From Sphaerospermopsis torques-reginae ITEP-024 (GTDB lineage Bacteria; Cyanobacteriota; Cyanobacteriia; Cyanobacteriales; Nostocaceae), in NCBI RefSeq assembly GCF_019598945.1, contig NZ_CP080598.1, positions 5,146,001 to 5,210,000 of the forward strand: a DNA stretch of 64,000 nucleotides, read 5' to 3'. Each line of letters begins with the position of its first letter. Position 1 is the first letter of the stretch. The notes under the pieces were generated by a model, which did no database searches, was not told the origin of the DNA, and saw only the letters and a list, made by a program, of their open reading frames with translations. Positions 46,074 to 55,473 of the stretch are shown piece by piece. The position numbers were made by a program, and so were the translations under genes.

Positions 46074-46561
46074 TACAATTGATACAAAATTATAGGGAAT
46101 TTGTTGTTAATCTGTTCAATGTAGAGGCGATTGATAAACTGTCTCTACCAGATTTTTATATCTCACAGGCTTCATTTATTAAATGCATTGTTAGAAAAGA
46201 ATAAACTCACCATCATCATACAACTTTCTAGAAAAGTTGATCTGCACAAATTCTGCACAAATCTTGCACGGTAATTGCATATATAGGTTATATCCTGAGA
46301 GAGTAAAAATTTTTTTCGCTCAGGAAAGATTAGACTAATGAATTAGCATTTGAGTGATGATTGATTACTAAGAACAACAACAAAAACGCCTTTACTCTAT
46401 CTTCAAATCATGTATTAATCAAGTTACTAGTTATCCAGGGTGTGTGAACTAAATCACGTTATTTTCATCAAAGGAATAAAAAATGTTAACGAACATTATA
46501 GACGATGGTCGTGGCAGTGGTAGGCGCATTCTAGCTGGTTTGCGTCTCTGTCTGCCTGTGT
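46074..46561. other. Gene-poor gap with one short reading frame
   Basis: Apart from AT-rich DNA this contains only a 26-codon frame, 46483-46563 (MLTNIIDDGRGSGRRILAG...), behind an AAGGAAT sequence. It ends exactly where the duplicated DUF2085 segment begins, so it may be the truncated beginning of a lost gene. I see no other feature. Confidence 0.4.
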
Positions 46562-46815
46562 AAAATTGGCATAGCAAACAACCCCCAAGGCAAACCAGTA
46601 ATTAAACCAAAAGGTGTAACAATGTAATTATTAAAATCCCACAAATCAAAAATTTGCGCTGCTAACTCCAAAGGATAAGCCATCATTAACACACTAGCAA
46701 AAGCAGCACCGATCCAACTATATTGATGTAACCAAAAACGGTTTTGGTTTTGAAGTGTATTCCTGAAAAAGTGTGCATTTTTTGGGATTTCGAGAGATGG
46801 CAAAGAAATTTTCAA
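46531..46815 (-). pseudogene. Truncated copy of the DUF2085 gene
   Basis: The bases 46562-46743 match 49320-49503 of the intact DUF2085 gene with only about six differences by eye, covering the C-terminal 60 residues (HQYSWIGAAFASVLMMAYPLELAAQI...). The first half is missing; the frame continues into unrelated DNA on both sides. It is a partial duplicate, recent given the near identity. Confidence 0.88.
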
Positions 46816-46890
46816 ATCTCCTCCTGACTCCTGTTCCCATGACTTACGTCACCCTGCGCGAACATGAAAAGACTTTCTCCGCAACCCCTA

Positions 46891-46967
46891 TGTAGGTTGG
46901 GTTGAGGAACGACACCCAACATTTATAAGGGTTTGTTGGTTTACGCTATCGTTTAACCCAACCTACA
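46891..46967. mobile_element. 77-bp inverted-repeat element (TGTAGGTTGGGTT ends)
   Basis: TGTAGGTTGGGTT at the left and AACCCAACCTACA at the right are perfect 13-bp inverted ends around GAGGAACGACACCCAAC...GTTTACGCTATCG. Elements of this type are widespread in cyanobacterial intergenic DNA. No ORF. Confidence 0.82.
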
Positions 46968-47087
46968 AAAATCCTTAACCGAACAGTATTGCTTCCACAT
47001 CTGTAGAAATTATCTTCACACTCATATAAAAACTTCACAGAAAAATCAGAGTATCATTCTAGAAAAGACGATAACATCTGAAATAAA

Positions 47088-48929
47088 ATGTGTGAAAATT
47101 ATCAGCAATTTATAGACAATCTTGGCATTAATATTGAGCTTTTCTTACAAAATTTAGATACTACTCCTAACACAAACAATCTCATTCAACTAGATAAGAT
47201 AATTGTTTGTAATTGTTTATTGGGATTATCTCGACAACAAATAGCTAATATAGTCAACTTACCTAGACAGAATATTGCCGACCGATTAAGTAATATTATT
47301 TATCCAAAAATAGCATATATAATGGGTGTAGACCAAGAGGAAATAGCTGGCAATTGGGTCAAGATTATTAACTTTTTAAACGCCCCCAAAAACGGTTATA
47401 GATTAAATCCTCCACCTCAATTAAATAGTGATAACTTTCAAGGCAGCTTTGGAAGACAAATTTTTATTTATTCAGCTAACCAAGAAATAGTTCAATATCA
47501 GATTCAAGGAACAAATTTTTATCAACAAGGACTTTACTATCAAGCATTTCAGTGTTTTTTAAAAGCTTGGAATCAAGAACTTAATAATTATGGAATTGGT
47601 AATCCTGAAGTATTAATCTACATCAATAACTGCTTGATTGAATATAAAAAATCTCTTTTACAAAAGAAGGGTATTAAAATTTATACTTTAGCTGTAGTTA
47701 CTCCATTCTTTCATAATCAAGGGCAAGTTGCAGCCGAAATTTTGAGAGGAATTTCTCAAATACAATTACAAGTTAATCTGCAAAGTTTTGATCGAATTTC
47801 TTTAGGTCAAGAGATAAATTTAAACGATATCCGTCCAACCTATTTACCTTCAATATCTAGTGATAGTCAAATAGCATTGCAAATTCTTGTTGTTAATGAT
47901 CCTAATAACTTATACGATCCATATAACCAAACAGCAGAAAAATTAGCTGAGTTAGCACCACAATTGAACCTAGTTGCTATTATCGGTCATTATTCAAGCG
48001 AAATGACCAAAAATGCACTGCGTTTTTATAAGCAGAAAGGGTTAACTTTAGTAAATTCTAGTAGTACATCAAATGAACTTTCCCAATTATCTATAGATGA
48101 AAGTTTATCTTTTTTTAGATTGACTACACCAGATGCTATTAATGCTAAAAAAATGGCTAATTATTTGATAGAAAAAGTTTCCAGCCAAACTCCCAAAAAA
48201 GTAGCTCTTATCTATAACCAAAATAGTAGTTACAGTATTTCCTATAGAAACAGTATTAGGAAATATCTAGAAGAACATGAAGATAAATTTGTTTTTCTCG
48301 AAGAATGTAATTATATTAGTGAAAATTATTACAGAGTCCAACAATATATAGAATATCTGAAAAAAAATGATGTTGATATTATCATTATAATTCCCGATGG
48401 AGGAATTGAACCAAATTCCCTTGATAATGCTGGGTTAATTAGCCGATTAAATATCAACAACTGTTTAATAGTCGGCTCGGCCACTTTTTATCATCATAAT
48501 GTTTTACATTGGATTCATGAGCAAACTCCTTGCAATACTACAAATCAAAATAACCGTCAAATTATAGCTTCTATTCCTTGGCATTACCAAAGTCAAGAAA
48601 ATGGGTGTGAGAGTTCTAATTTTATACCAGAAACTTTTTGTAAAATAGGTGATAAGTTATGGGGAATAGAAAATTTAACATGGCGCAGTGCAACAGCTTT
48701 TGATTCTGTCTTAATAATCTTAAAAGTCTTGGAAGAATACCGTAGTCAATCTAGCCAAGATTTACTTATACAGATGGATCAATATTTCAAAAAAAAGAGA
48801 AAACAGGTAAAGGGTGTTACGGGTTTGATTCAATTTGATCAAAGTGGCGATCGCCTTGATCCTCCAGCAGAAATAGTAGCCATCAAATGGGATGAAACAC
48901 AACAACAATGGCAGTGGAAAATATGCTGA
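47088..48929 (+). CDS. Helix-turn-helix/TPR/type 1 periplasmic-binding-fold protein
   Basis: A 613-residue protein without a signal peptide or membrane helix. The N-terminal ~105 residues are helical with an HTH-like pattern (LLGLSRQQIANIVNLPRQNIADRLS), resembling the small DNA-binding-like domains at the front of cyanobacterial effector proteins. A TPR-like pair (about 140-200, FYQQGLYYQAFQCFLKAW) follows. From about 203 a branched-chain amino-acid-binding (LivJ/ANF receptor) fold is seen: YTLAVVTPFFHNQGQVAAEILRG, VAIIGHYSSEMTKNAL, LVNSSSTSNELS, VALIYNQNSSYS. The ligand-binding fold appears to be cytoplasmic, so it is likely a ligand sensor rather than a transport component. It lies between copies of a DUF2085 segment. 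Confidence 0.78.
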   Translation: MCENYQQFIDNLGINIELFLQNLDTTPNTNNLIQLDKIIVCNCLLGLSRQQIANIVNLPRQNIADRLSNIIYPKIAYIMGVDQEEIAGNWVKIINFLNAPKNGYRLNPPPQLNSDNFQGSFGRQIFIYSANQEIVQYQIQGTNFYQQGLYYQAFQCFLKAWNQELNNYGIGNPEVLIYINNCLIEYKKSLLQKKGIKIYTLAVVTPFFHNQGQVAAEILRGISQIQLQVNLQSFDRISLGQEINLNDIRPTYLPSISSDSQIALQILVVNDPNNLYDPYNQTAEKLAELAPQLNLVAIIGHYSSEMTKNALRFYKQKGLTLVNSSSTSNELSQLSIDESLSFFRLTTPDAINAKKMANYLIEKVSSQTPKKVALIYNQNSSYSISYRNSIRKYLEEHEDKFVFLEECNYISENYYRVQQYIEYLKKNDVDIIIIIPDGGIEPNSLDNAGLISRLNINNCLIVGSATFYHHNVLHWIHEQTPCNTTNQNNRQIIASIPWHYQSQENGCESSNFIPETFCKIGDKLWGIENLTWRSATAFDSVLIILKVLEEYRSQSSQDLLIQMDQYFKKKRKQVKGVTGLIQFDQSGDRLDPPAEIVAIKWDETQQQWQWKIC

Positions 48930-49086
48930 AAAACTAATGGCAATTGTGCATTAATTCGGTTATAAATTGATTCATTCATCCCTAATTATCAACATCCATA
49001 GTCAAAATTTTCCACATATAAAGTAGAACTACTCCTAATCCTTACGTTAATCTAATTCCATAAACTAGACTTGGAGAAATAGAAAA

Positions 49087-49301
49087 ATGTTGAAAGTATT
49101 TGCAGATCGTGGTGGTACATTCACAGATATTATTGCTGTCACGAATAACCAGGAAATTATAGACAGACTTTCCAGACATACACAACGTTTTTTGATTGTT
49201 CCTCAGGCTAATAAAAAATGGATTATTGTCTATAAATGCTATCTGGAGATGTTTTTGTGATAGAAACCCCCGGTGGTGGTGGATTTGGTTCAACACCTTA
49301 A
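49087..49301 (+). pseudogene. 5-oxoprolinase/hydantoinase relic (N- and C-termini joined)
   Basis: The first frame reads LKVFADRGGTFTDIIAVTNNQEII and RFLIVPQANKKWIIVYK, the beginning of OplAH-type 5-oxoprolinase. It then ends in TGA, while an overlapping frame gives LSGDVFVIETPGGGGFGSTP, the extreme C-terminus of the HyuB part. More than a thousand codons between are missing, so an internal deletion has joined the two ends out of frame. It abuts the stop of the DUF2085 gene. Confidence 0.85.
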
Positions 49302-49811
49302 TCACACCTTTTGAAAATGTAAAAGTGGCATAGCAAACAACCCCCAAGCTAAACCAGTAACTAAACCAAAAGGTGTGACAATGTAATTATTAAAATCCCA
49401 CAAATCAAAAATTTGCGCTGCTAACTCCAAAGGATAAGCCATCATTAACACACTAGCAAAAGCAGCACCGATCCAACCATATTGATGTAACCAAAAACTG
49501 CCTTTTCCTTTAGTTATAGCACACAAAATTCTAGTAATTAACAATCCTGTAACAGTGCCATAACACCGCATACAAACCGCCATAATATGAGGTGGTGCTA
49601 ACTCCAAACCCATAGTAGGTTGAGGACAAACATGATTACCCATAAAATAAATAATATCCCCAATATTAGGCAGTACCAAAAAACCAGAAGCGGCTAAAAA
49701 GGGAGCAATAGGGGGACCAAATACCATTCCTACTAACAGGAAGTCAGCAAAAAAACTCACCCAATTAATTTTTTCAAATTCAACCTTTTCTAATAAAATA
49801 GCCCGTTGCAT
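49302..49811 (-). CDS. DUF2085 family membrane protein
   Basis: A 169-residue protein with three to four hydrophobic helices. The DUF2085 signature is present: YFMGNHVCPQPTMGLELAPPHIMAVCMRCYGTVTGLL, with the conserved CPQ and CMRCYG cysteines that may bind a metal or heme. The function is unknown. The stop is immediately next to the 5-oxoprolinase relic's stop (convergent). A truncated near-identical copy of its C-terminal half is at 46531-46815. Confidence 0.85.
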   Translation of the reverse strand: MQRAILLEKVEFEKINWVSFFADFLLVGMVFGPPIAPFLAASGFLVLPNIGDIIYFMGNHVCPQPTMGLELAPPHIMAVCMRCYGTVTGLLITRILCAITKGKGSFWLHQYGWIGAAFASVLMMAYPLELAAQIFDLWDFNNYIVTPFGLVTGLAWGLFAMPLLHFQKV

Positions 49812-50011
49812 TTCTCTCTGTGTCCTCTGTCACTCTGTGGTTTGTTTCTTTCATTATACAGTGTAAATATTCAGCAGTTAGCTTTCAGCCATCAGCTTTC
49901 AAGACTCAGGTACAAAGAATAAGAACAAATGAGAAAAAGTAAACTTTCCTCCTTCAATTAATCCTACTTGATCTTTGATTTTGCCGTTATAGGCTGATAG
50001 CTGATTACTAA

Positions 50012-50830
50012 TTATAACTCATCATCAGGATTTATACCCAACTCTCGCAATTTTGCAGCTAACTTTGCAGCTTTAATTTCTGTTTGTTCTGCTCTTTGTT
50101 GTTGTTGTTCTGCTCTTTGTTGTTGTTGTTCAGTCCTTAATTTTTCTAACTGTGCTTGTTCATGACCTACTAATAATAAGTTACCTTCATTATCCCACCA
50201 ACGTAACCAAAGTTGATCGGCATTATTTAAGTAACTTCCTTGCCATAAACCTAATTCTACACCTAATGGCAGAATTGGATAGTGTCCGCGTTCGTTAGGC
50301 TGCATTTTTTGGTAAGAAAAATCTACCAAATGATAAACTTCTAAATTGCCACTATTAACTTCATAAATGGCATAATAGGGAGCGCGGATAATGCGTTCAT
50401 AAACCCAAAATTTCCCAGGTTTTTCACCTGGTTGTAAACCCGCTAGAGGGGTTGAATCTCGTTCTTCATCACCGTTACCACTAGCTAATTCTATGACAAT
50501 TAAAGGGGGAATATATTCACGCCAAAGTACATAAGAACGGCGAATTTTACCATCTAGTCTGGGGGGAACATCAGGGACATAAAACCAATCCGGTGCTACT
50601 GTTCCTTTTTCTGGTGGTTCAGTTTCTCGCCAATAAATCCCGCAATCTTGACCTATACAAAATTGTCCATCGGGATGTAATTTTTCTAAAGTTTGAATTA
50701 TTGAATCTGTGATGATTATGCTTTGGGGATGTTCTTGAAAGTTCTTCACGAAAGTACCATCAGACTCCGGTAATTGAGTATGATCAGGAAACTGTGGAGG
50801 TATGGAAATATCAGCCAGGGTTTCACTCAT
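50012..50830 (-). CDS. Uma2 family protein (DUF820), copy 4
   Basis: A 272-residue Uma2 protein closely related to the one at 22639: both start with ...QLPDHTQLP..DGTFVKNFQEHPQSI and share APDWFYVPDVPP, a VIE(L/F) catalytic strand and KFWVYE. This copy carries an insert (RDSTPLAGLQPGEKPG) missing from the other. Its C-terminal coiled coil is longer, with QQQRAEQ repeats. The presumed metal-binding residues are intact. It is convergent with nothing obvious; the methyltransferase gene starts 276 bp away on the other strand. Confidence 0.85.
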   Translation of the reverse strand: MSETLADISIPPQFPDHTQLPESDGTFVKNFQEHPQSIIITDSIIQTLEKLHPDGQFCIGQDCGIYWRETEPPEKGTVAPDWFYVPDVPPRLDGKIRRSYVLWREYIPPLIVIELASGNGDEERDSTPLAGLQPGEKPGKFWVYERIIRAPYYAIYEVNSGNLEVYHLVDFSYQKMQPNERGHYPILPLGVELGLWQGSYLNNADQLWLRWWDNEGNLLLVGHEQAQLEKLRTEQQQQRAEQQQQRAEQTEIKAAKLAAKLRELGINPDDEL

Positions 50831-51106
50831 ACTGTTTAAGAGATTGGGGTTGTTATCTTTAGATTATATCATAAACAAATTGTTAGGAGTCAAGAGTAAA
50901 AATATTTGTTTTACCATTAATACACAACATCAGCTTTTTTATCAATCATCAATAAATGATGTAAAAACTATTACTAATAATAGAGCAGTAAATTTTGAAA
51001 ATTTATTTCTAAAATTAGTAAATAAATCTCTGAAAAGTGTTTACAAATAATCAAATTTATGATAAATTAAAAGAAGCTTTGTCACTATTATCGGGATAGT
51101 AAATCT

Positions 51107-52429
51107 ATGTTTAATACCATTAAATTTATTGATTTGTTCGCAGGAATTGGAGGAATGCGCTTAGGTTTAGAACAAGCTTGTAAATCTTTAGGAATTAAGC
51201 CTGAATGTGTTTTGACATCAGAAATAAAAGCATCGGCAATTCAAGTTTACCAAGATAATTTTCAAGAAGAGAAAAGTTGGGTTGATATTACAGGAATATC
51301 AACTCAACAAATACCTGATTTTGATATTTTATTAGCGGGGTTTCCCTGTCAACCTTTTAGTAGTGCAGGAACAAGACAAGGATTTTTAGATACTAGAGGA
51401 ACGCTGTTTTTTGAAATTGAACGCATTTTAAAAGATAAATCACCTTTCGGTTTTTTATTGGAAAATGTGGAAGGTTTAGTACAACATGATCAAGGAAAAA
51501 CCTTAGCAACAATTTTAAATAAATTAGAACAATTAGGTTATAAAGTAAAATATAGTGTTTTAAATGCTCAAAATTTTGGTGTTCCTCAAGATAGGAAAAG
51601 AGTGTATATAGCAGGAACTAAAACTGATGCAATTTCTTTAACATTTCCTAAAAATGCCAAACCAGTATTATTAGATATTTTAGAAACAGGTTGTCCAACT
51701 TTAAAAACTGAATTTATCAAAAAATTATTACAAAATTATCCCATTGAACAACTGTATGGAAAATCTATTAAAGATAAAAGGGGGGGAGAAGATAATATTC
51801 ACAGTTGGGATTTAGAATTAAAAGGAAGTGTGAGTTTAGCACAGAAGGAATTGTTGAACTTATTGTTAAAACAAAGAAGAAGAAAAATATGGTCTGCTAA
51901 AAAAGGGATTCACTGGATGGATGGAATACCCTTAATGTTAGATGAAATTGCTACTTTTTATCCCCATCCTAACTTAGCAGAAATGTTAGATGATTTAGCA
52001 AATAAAGGTTATTTAAAATATGAACATCCGAAAGATATTCAAGAAGTAGTTAACAAAGATGGTAACAATGTGAAAAAACGAGAATATAGATATGATTTAC
52101 CCAAAGGATATAATATAATAGTCGGTAAACTGAGTTTTCCTATCAATAAAATTCTCGATCCTTATGATATTGCACCCACATTAGTAGCTACAGATATGCA
52201 GAAATTAGCAGTAGTTGATGGGGATGGTTTAAGATGTTTAACTGTCAGAGAGGGATTAAGATTGTTTGGTTTTCCTGAAGATTATCAGATTAATTTACCT
52301 ATTAATAAAGCATTTGATTTATTAGGAAATACCGTAGTAGTTCCTATTGTAAGAGAAATTGCAGAAAGAATAGTTCTTCAAAGAATGTTATCAGTTCCTA
52401 ACAAAGAATATGTTTTGACTTTTCTGTAA
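51107..52429 (+). CDS. DNA (cytosine-5)-methyltransferase of a type II system
   Basis: A 440-residue C5 methyltransferase. The motifs occur in order: I (FIDLFAGIGGMRLGLE), IV (GFPCQPFSSAGTRQGF, catalytic cysteine in PCQ), VI (FLLENVEGL), VIII (QNFGVPQDRKRVYIAG), then a target-recognition region of about 190 residues with a winged-helix-like insert (IWSAKKGIHWMDGIPLMLDEI...). IX and X (RCLTVREGLRLFGFPEDY; LLGNTVVVPIVREI) close the protein. It should protect a specific sequence from cleavage. A restriction-endonuclease frame lies tail-to-tail, with stops 3 bp apart. The site is unknown; the pair resembles NgoBV/NlaIV-like systems, but this is a recollection only. Confidence 0.92.
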   Translation: MFNTIKFIDLFAGIGGMRLGLEQACKSLGIKPECVLTSEIKASAIQVYQDNFQEEKSWVDITGISTQQIPDFDILLAGFPCQPFSSAGTRQGFLDTRGTLFFEIERILKDKSPFGFLLENVEGLVQHDQGKTLATILNKLEQLGYKVKYSVLNAQNFGVPQDRKRVYIAGTKTDAISLTFPKNAKPVLLDILETGCPTLKTEFIKKLLQNYPIEQLYGKSIKDKRGGEDNIHSWDLELKGSVSLAQKELLNLLLKQRRRKIWSAKKGIHWMDGIPLMLDEIATFYPHPNLAEMLDDLANKGYLKYEHPKDIQEVVNKDGNNVKKREYRYDLPKGYNIIVGKLSFPINKILDPYDIAPTLVATDMQKLAVVDGDGLRCLTVREGLRLFGFPEDYQINLPINKAFDLLGNTVVVPIVREIAERIVLQRMLSVPNKEYVLTFL

Positions 52430-52432
52430 AAC

Positions 52433-53163
52433 TTATAATTCTTCTCCAGTATGCAGCAAATAGTTATCTTTAACTTTTTGTAACCATCCATCACATCCAC
52501 CAACTTTTTGTAACCATTCATAACTTTCTTCAGTTTTTCTAGTAGCTATTTTAAGAGTGTTATATAAAGCTTCTACAAAATCTAACCTAGAGTTAAAAGG
52601 AAAATATCTAGCCCTATTAGAGTACCAGTTAATAGGTCTAATACTGTAAAGTGATTTTTTTTTAGATTGACATTTAACTGGGTATGTTTCTGACTTTCCT
52701 GTAATTTCCCAAATCTTTTTTAGCCACACTTTTTTAACTTTAAACTTGTAATCTTGTATATCATAAGAAAATATTAAATAGTCAGCATCTAGACGATAAG
52801 CTTGCTTAGTTAATGAATCACAGTATGCTTCAAAATTTGCTACATCAAAACCAGGTGGCTTATTAAAATAAAAAGCCTTAACTTCTAATAAACCAGCAAA
52901 ATCTGAATTTTCATCAACCAAAAAATCAGGGAACTCTTGAGTATTTTGTTTTGTCCTGAAATTAATGTTTTTTGTCTCATCCATTCAGCAAGCCATTCTT
53001 CAAATATATATCCTACAGCACTTTTTTCATTTATTTTTACAGATATATTGAAAAAATCAACAATAATTTCTCCTTCTTGTTTTGTAATTTCATCCTGAAT
53101 TAATAAATTGTAAATTTGAGTAGCAATAGGATGATATTGAATCATAGGTGTATGATTTTTCAA
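52433..53163 (-). pseudogene. Type II restriction endonuclease, split by a one-base frameshift in an A6 run
   Basis: Two overlapping minus-strand frames join into one protein of about 243 residues. The first (from 53163) reads MIQYHPIATQIYNLLIQ... up to VGYIFEEWLAEWMRQK. The second continues as NINFRTKQ, then the PD-(D/E)XK core PDFLVDENSDFAGLLEVKAF and on to GEEL. Adding one A to the run at 52968-52973 (T6 on the plus strand) merges the two frames perfectly. The gene is either inactive, phase-variable, rescued by slippage, or affected by a sequencing error. It is the natural partner of the adjacent methyltransferase. Confidence 0.82.
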
Positions 53164-53229
53164 GAGTAACTTGAGTCATACTATCATCAGTATCAAAATT
53201 GACTATTTATTTAATATTGTTTTTATACT

Positions 53230-53358
53230 GAATTAAAAACCTCAGCAAATACTCCAAATTATAACTCTCTGCGTTCTCTGCGCCTCTGCGTGAAAAAAAC
53301 AAAGACACAAAAACGCACAGAAAAACTCTTTGCATCTTTGCGTCTTTGCGCGAAACCT
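53230..53358. repeat. CTCTGCG / TCTTTGCG heptamer-type repeats
   Basis: Imperfect CTCTGCGTT, CTCTGCGCC, CTCTGCGTG units and later TTGCATCTTTGCGTCTTTGCG form a degenerate inverted arrangement just behind agrE. No gene. Confidence 0.7.
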
Positions 53359-53361
53359 TAC

Positions 53362-55473
53362 TTAACCTACATTAGCAACATAAGGACTCGTCAACTTATC
53401 CAACTGCTGCACCAACAAACTTAAAAACAGACCCACATCCGTCACCACACCTACAGATTCAATTGAACCGCGATCGCTCAATTTTGTCACTACCGCAGGG
53501 TTAATATCCACACATACCATCTTCACCCCTGCTGGTGTCATATTTCCTACACCAATAGAATGCAGCATAGAAGACAACATCAATATCATTTCCGCACCTT
53601 GAATGATTTTTGCATACTCTTGTTGTGCTAAAATCAAGTTCATCTGCGTATCCGGTAGGGGTCCATCATCACGAATTGAACCAGCAAGTACAAAGGGAAT
53701 GTCATTTTTCACACATTCATACATCACACCGCTAGTAATTACCCCAGCATCTACCGCTTTAGCGATGCTACCAAAACGGCGAATGGTGTTAATTACTTTT
53801 AAATGATGTCGGTGTCCACCACGTACCGCTACACCGCGTTTCATATCCACACCGAGAGATGTTCCCATCATATTTTGTTCGATGTCATGAACTGCGATCG
53901 CATTTCCTCCTAGAAGTCCTTGAACATAACCCTCACGAATCAATCTAGAAAGGTGTTCACCGCCGCCTGTATGAATTACCACTGGTCCAGCGGTGACAAC
54001 TACTTTACCGCCAGCATCCCGAATTTTACGTAATTCCCAAGCCACCTGTTCCACAACTAATTCTACCCGTCTTTCACTGGAAACACCGGAAGACATAAAG
54101 CTAAATTCCTGGGCGTTACGTTGTTCGCGGGATTCGGTTTTACGGATAGTGCGGATACCTTGAACGTCAACTACCACCTGTTCACCAATTTCTAGATCAC
54201 GTAAAATTTTACATCTAGCAACTAACCCATTAGCTGTACTAGAAATGGCGATCGCCCCATCCATGCGTTGATTTTCTACTTTCAACCATTGTCCATTTAC
54301 CCTTACTTCGGTAGGATAAATTGTACTTACATAGAAATCATCAGGAGCAACACCCGCTTGTAAAACTGGTTCGAGTTTTGCATCTCTTTCATCTTGGGGT
54401 AAGTCAACCGCACCCAAATCAATCAACTGGGATATAATCTCTTCCATTACATCATGAGATGGTGCAGATACCCTGACTTCCGCTGCTGAGGTGCTTTGAC
54501 GTTGTTCACCCAAGTTAAACTTGAGAACTTGGAAACTTCCCCCCATGTCTACGATCAAATCTAAAGCACGGTTAATTAAACCTGCATCTAGTAAATGACC
54601 TTCTAAACGAATTACCCTACTTTCTACCTGAGTATTAGCGTGTACTTCTTCCCGTACAGGTTCAGTCACTCGCAAAGTTAAACATTTAGCCGCACCACCA
54701 GCTTTCAAAAACTCGGTTAAAGGAGTTTCAATCACTTGAAAACCAACTTCCGCTAACCGTAATTTTAAACTATCACTGGCTTTGTTCATAATCACGATGC
54801 TTTCAATATTCACCGCATTACAAGCAAAGTTAACCGCATCAGCTTCTGCAATAGCAATACGTTTTTCTGGCGCAACGCGCATTTCTATCACCCGGTTAGA
54901 GTAGGAGTCAAACGCACCGGGGTAATACAGCAAATACCCGTTAGCTAGGGGACAGAAACAGGTATCAAGATGATAAAATCTTTCATCCATCAACCGCAGA
55001 GAAATCACCTCAATATCTAGCCATTTAGCTAAGTATGGGTGAGAATCTAACTCAGAACGGAAACCATACCCCGCCCATAACCAGCGCCCTTCCCTGTCTA
55101 AAAGCGCGTCACCAGCACCTTCAAAGGGTAAGTCTTTAGGAAGTGTGTAAACCTTAAAACCATTATTTTCAAACCACTGTTGAAAATACGGTTCTTCTCC
55201 TTGGCGTTCCTTATGTAAAAAACGGCTGAGAACCACATTTTCACCAAGAACTAAACCAGCATTGGCACTGAATACCATATCTGGCCAACCTTTTTGGGGT
55301 GTCACTAAATCGACAATGGCGTGATTTTTGATAACATTGTATAATTTATTCCACTGTTCTACAGCGCGATCGCGTGATGATTTGTGAATATTCCCTTCCA
55401 TCCACGGATTAATCACATAGTCTACATCGTAGTGGTCGGGAGCGCACATTAAAAACCGAATTTGGGAAACCAT
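53362..55473 (-). CDS. agrE: Bifunctional arginine dihydrolase/ornithine cyclodeaminase
   Basis: A 703-residue protein matching AgrE of Anabaena (ArgZ in Synechocystis). The N-terminal amidinotransferase-fold domain converts arginine to ornithine, CO2 and ammonia. The residues corresponding to the ArgZ active site are in place: N71 (VFSANAG), H168 (RFYHLDT) and C264 (GGAAKCLTLRV). From about 285 a LOR/SDH-type region leads to a Rossmann-like ornithine cyclodeaminase domain (GGKVVVTAGPVVIHTGG, GGNAIAVHDIEQNM), giving proline. The enzyme drives arginine catabolism and cyanophycin nitrogen use, notably in heterocyst-forming strains. It is transcribed alone. Confidence 0.95.
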   Translation of the reverse strand: MVSQIRFLMCAPDHYDVDYVINPWMEGNIHKSSRDRAVEQWNKLYNVIKNHAIVDLVTPQKGWPDMVFSANAGLVLGENVVLSRFLHKERQGEEPYFQQWFENNGFKVYTLPKDLPFEGAGDALLDREGRWLWAGYGFRSELDSHPYLAKWLDIEVISLRLMDERFYHLDTCFCPLANGYLLYYPGAFDSYSNRVIEMRVAPEKRIAIAEADAVNFACNAVNIESIVIMNKASDSLKLRLAEVGFQVIETPLTEFLKAGGAAKCLTLRVTEPVREEVHANTQVESRVIRLEGHLLDAGLINRALDLIVDMGGSFQVLKFNLGEQRQSTSAAEVRVSAPSHDVMEEIISQLIDLGAVDLPQDERDAKLEPVLQAGVAPDDFYVSTIYPTEVRVNGQWLKVENQRMDGAIAISSTANGLVARCKILRDLEIGEQVVVDVQGIRTIRKTESREQRNAQEFSFMSSGVSSERRVELVVEQVAWELRKIRDAGGKVVVTAGPVVIHTGGGEHLSRLIREGYVQGLLGGNAIAVHDIEQNMMGTSLGVDMKRGVAVRGGHRHHLKVINTIRRFGSIAKAVDAGVITSGVMYECVKNDIPFVLAGSIRDDGPLPDTQMNLILAQQEYAKIIQGAEMILMLSSMLHSIGVGNMTPAGVKMVCVDINPAVVTKLSDRGSIESVGVVTDVGLFLSLLVQQLDKLTSPYVANVG

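Noticed and set aside
50802-51050. 82-residue frame between Uma2 and the methyltransferase
   Set aside because: It overlaps the Uma2 start on the other strand, has an AT-driven composition and no recognisable motif.
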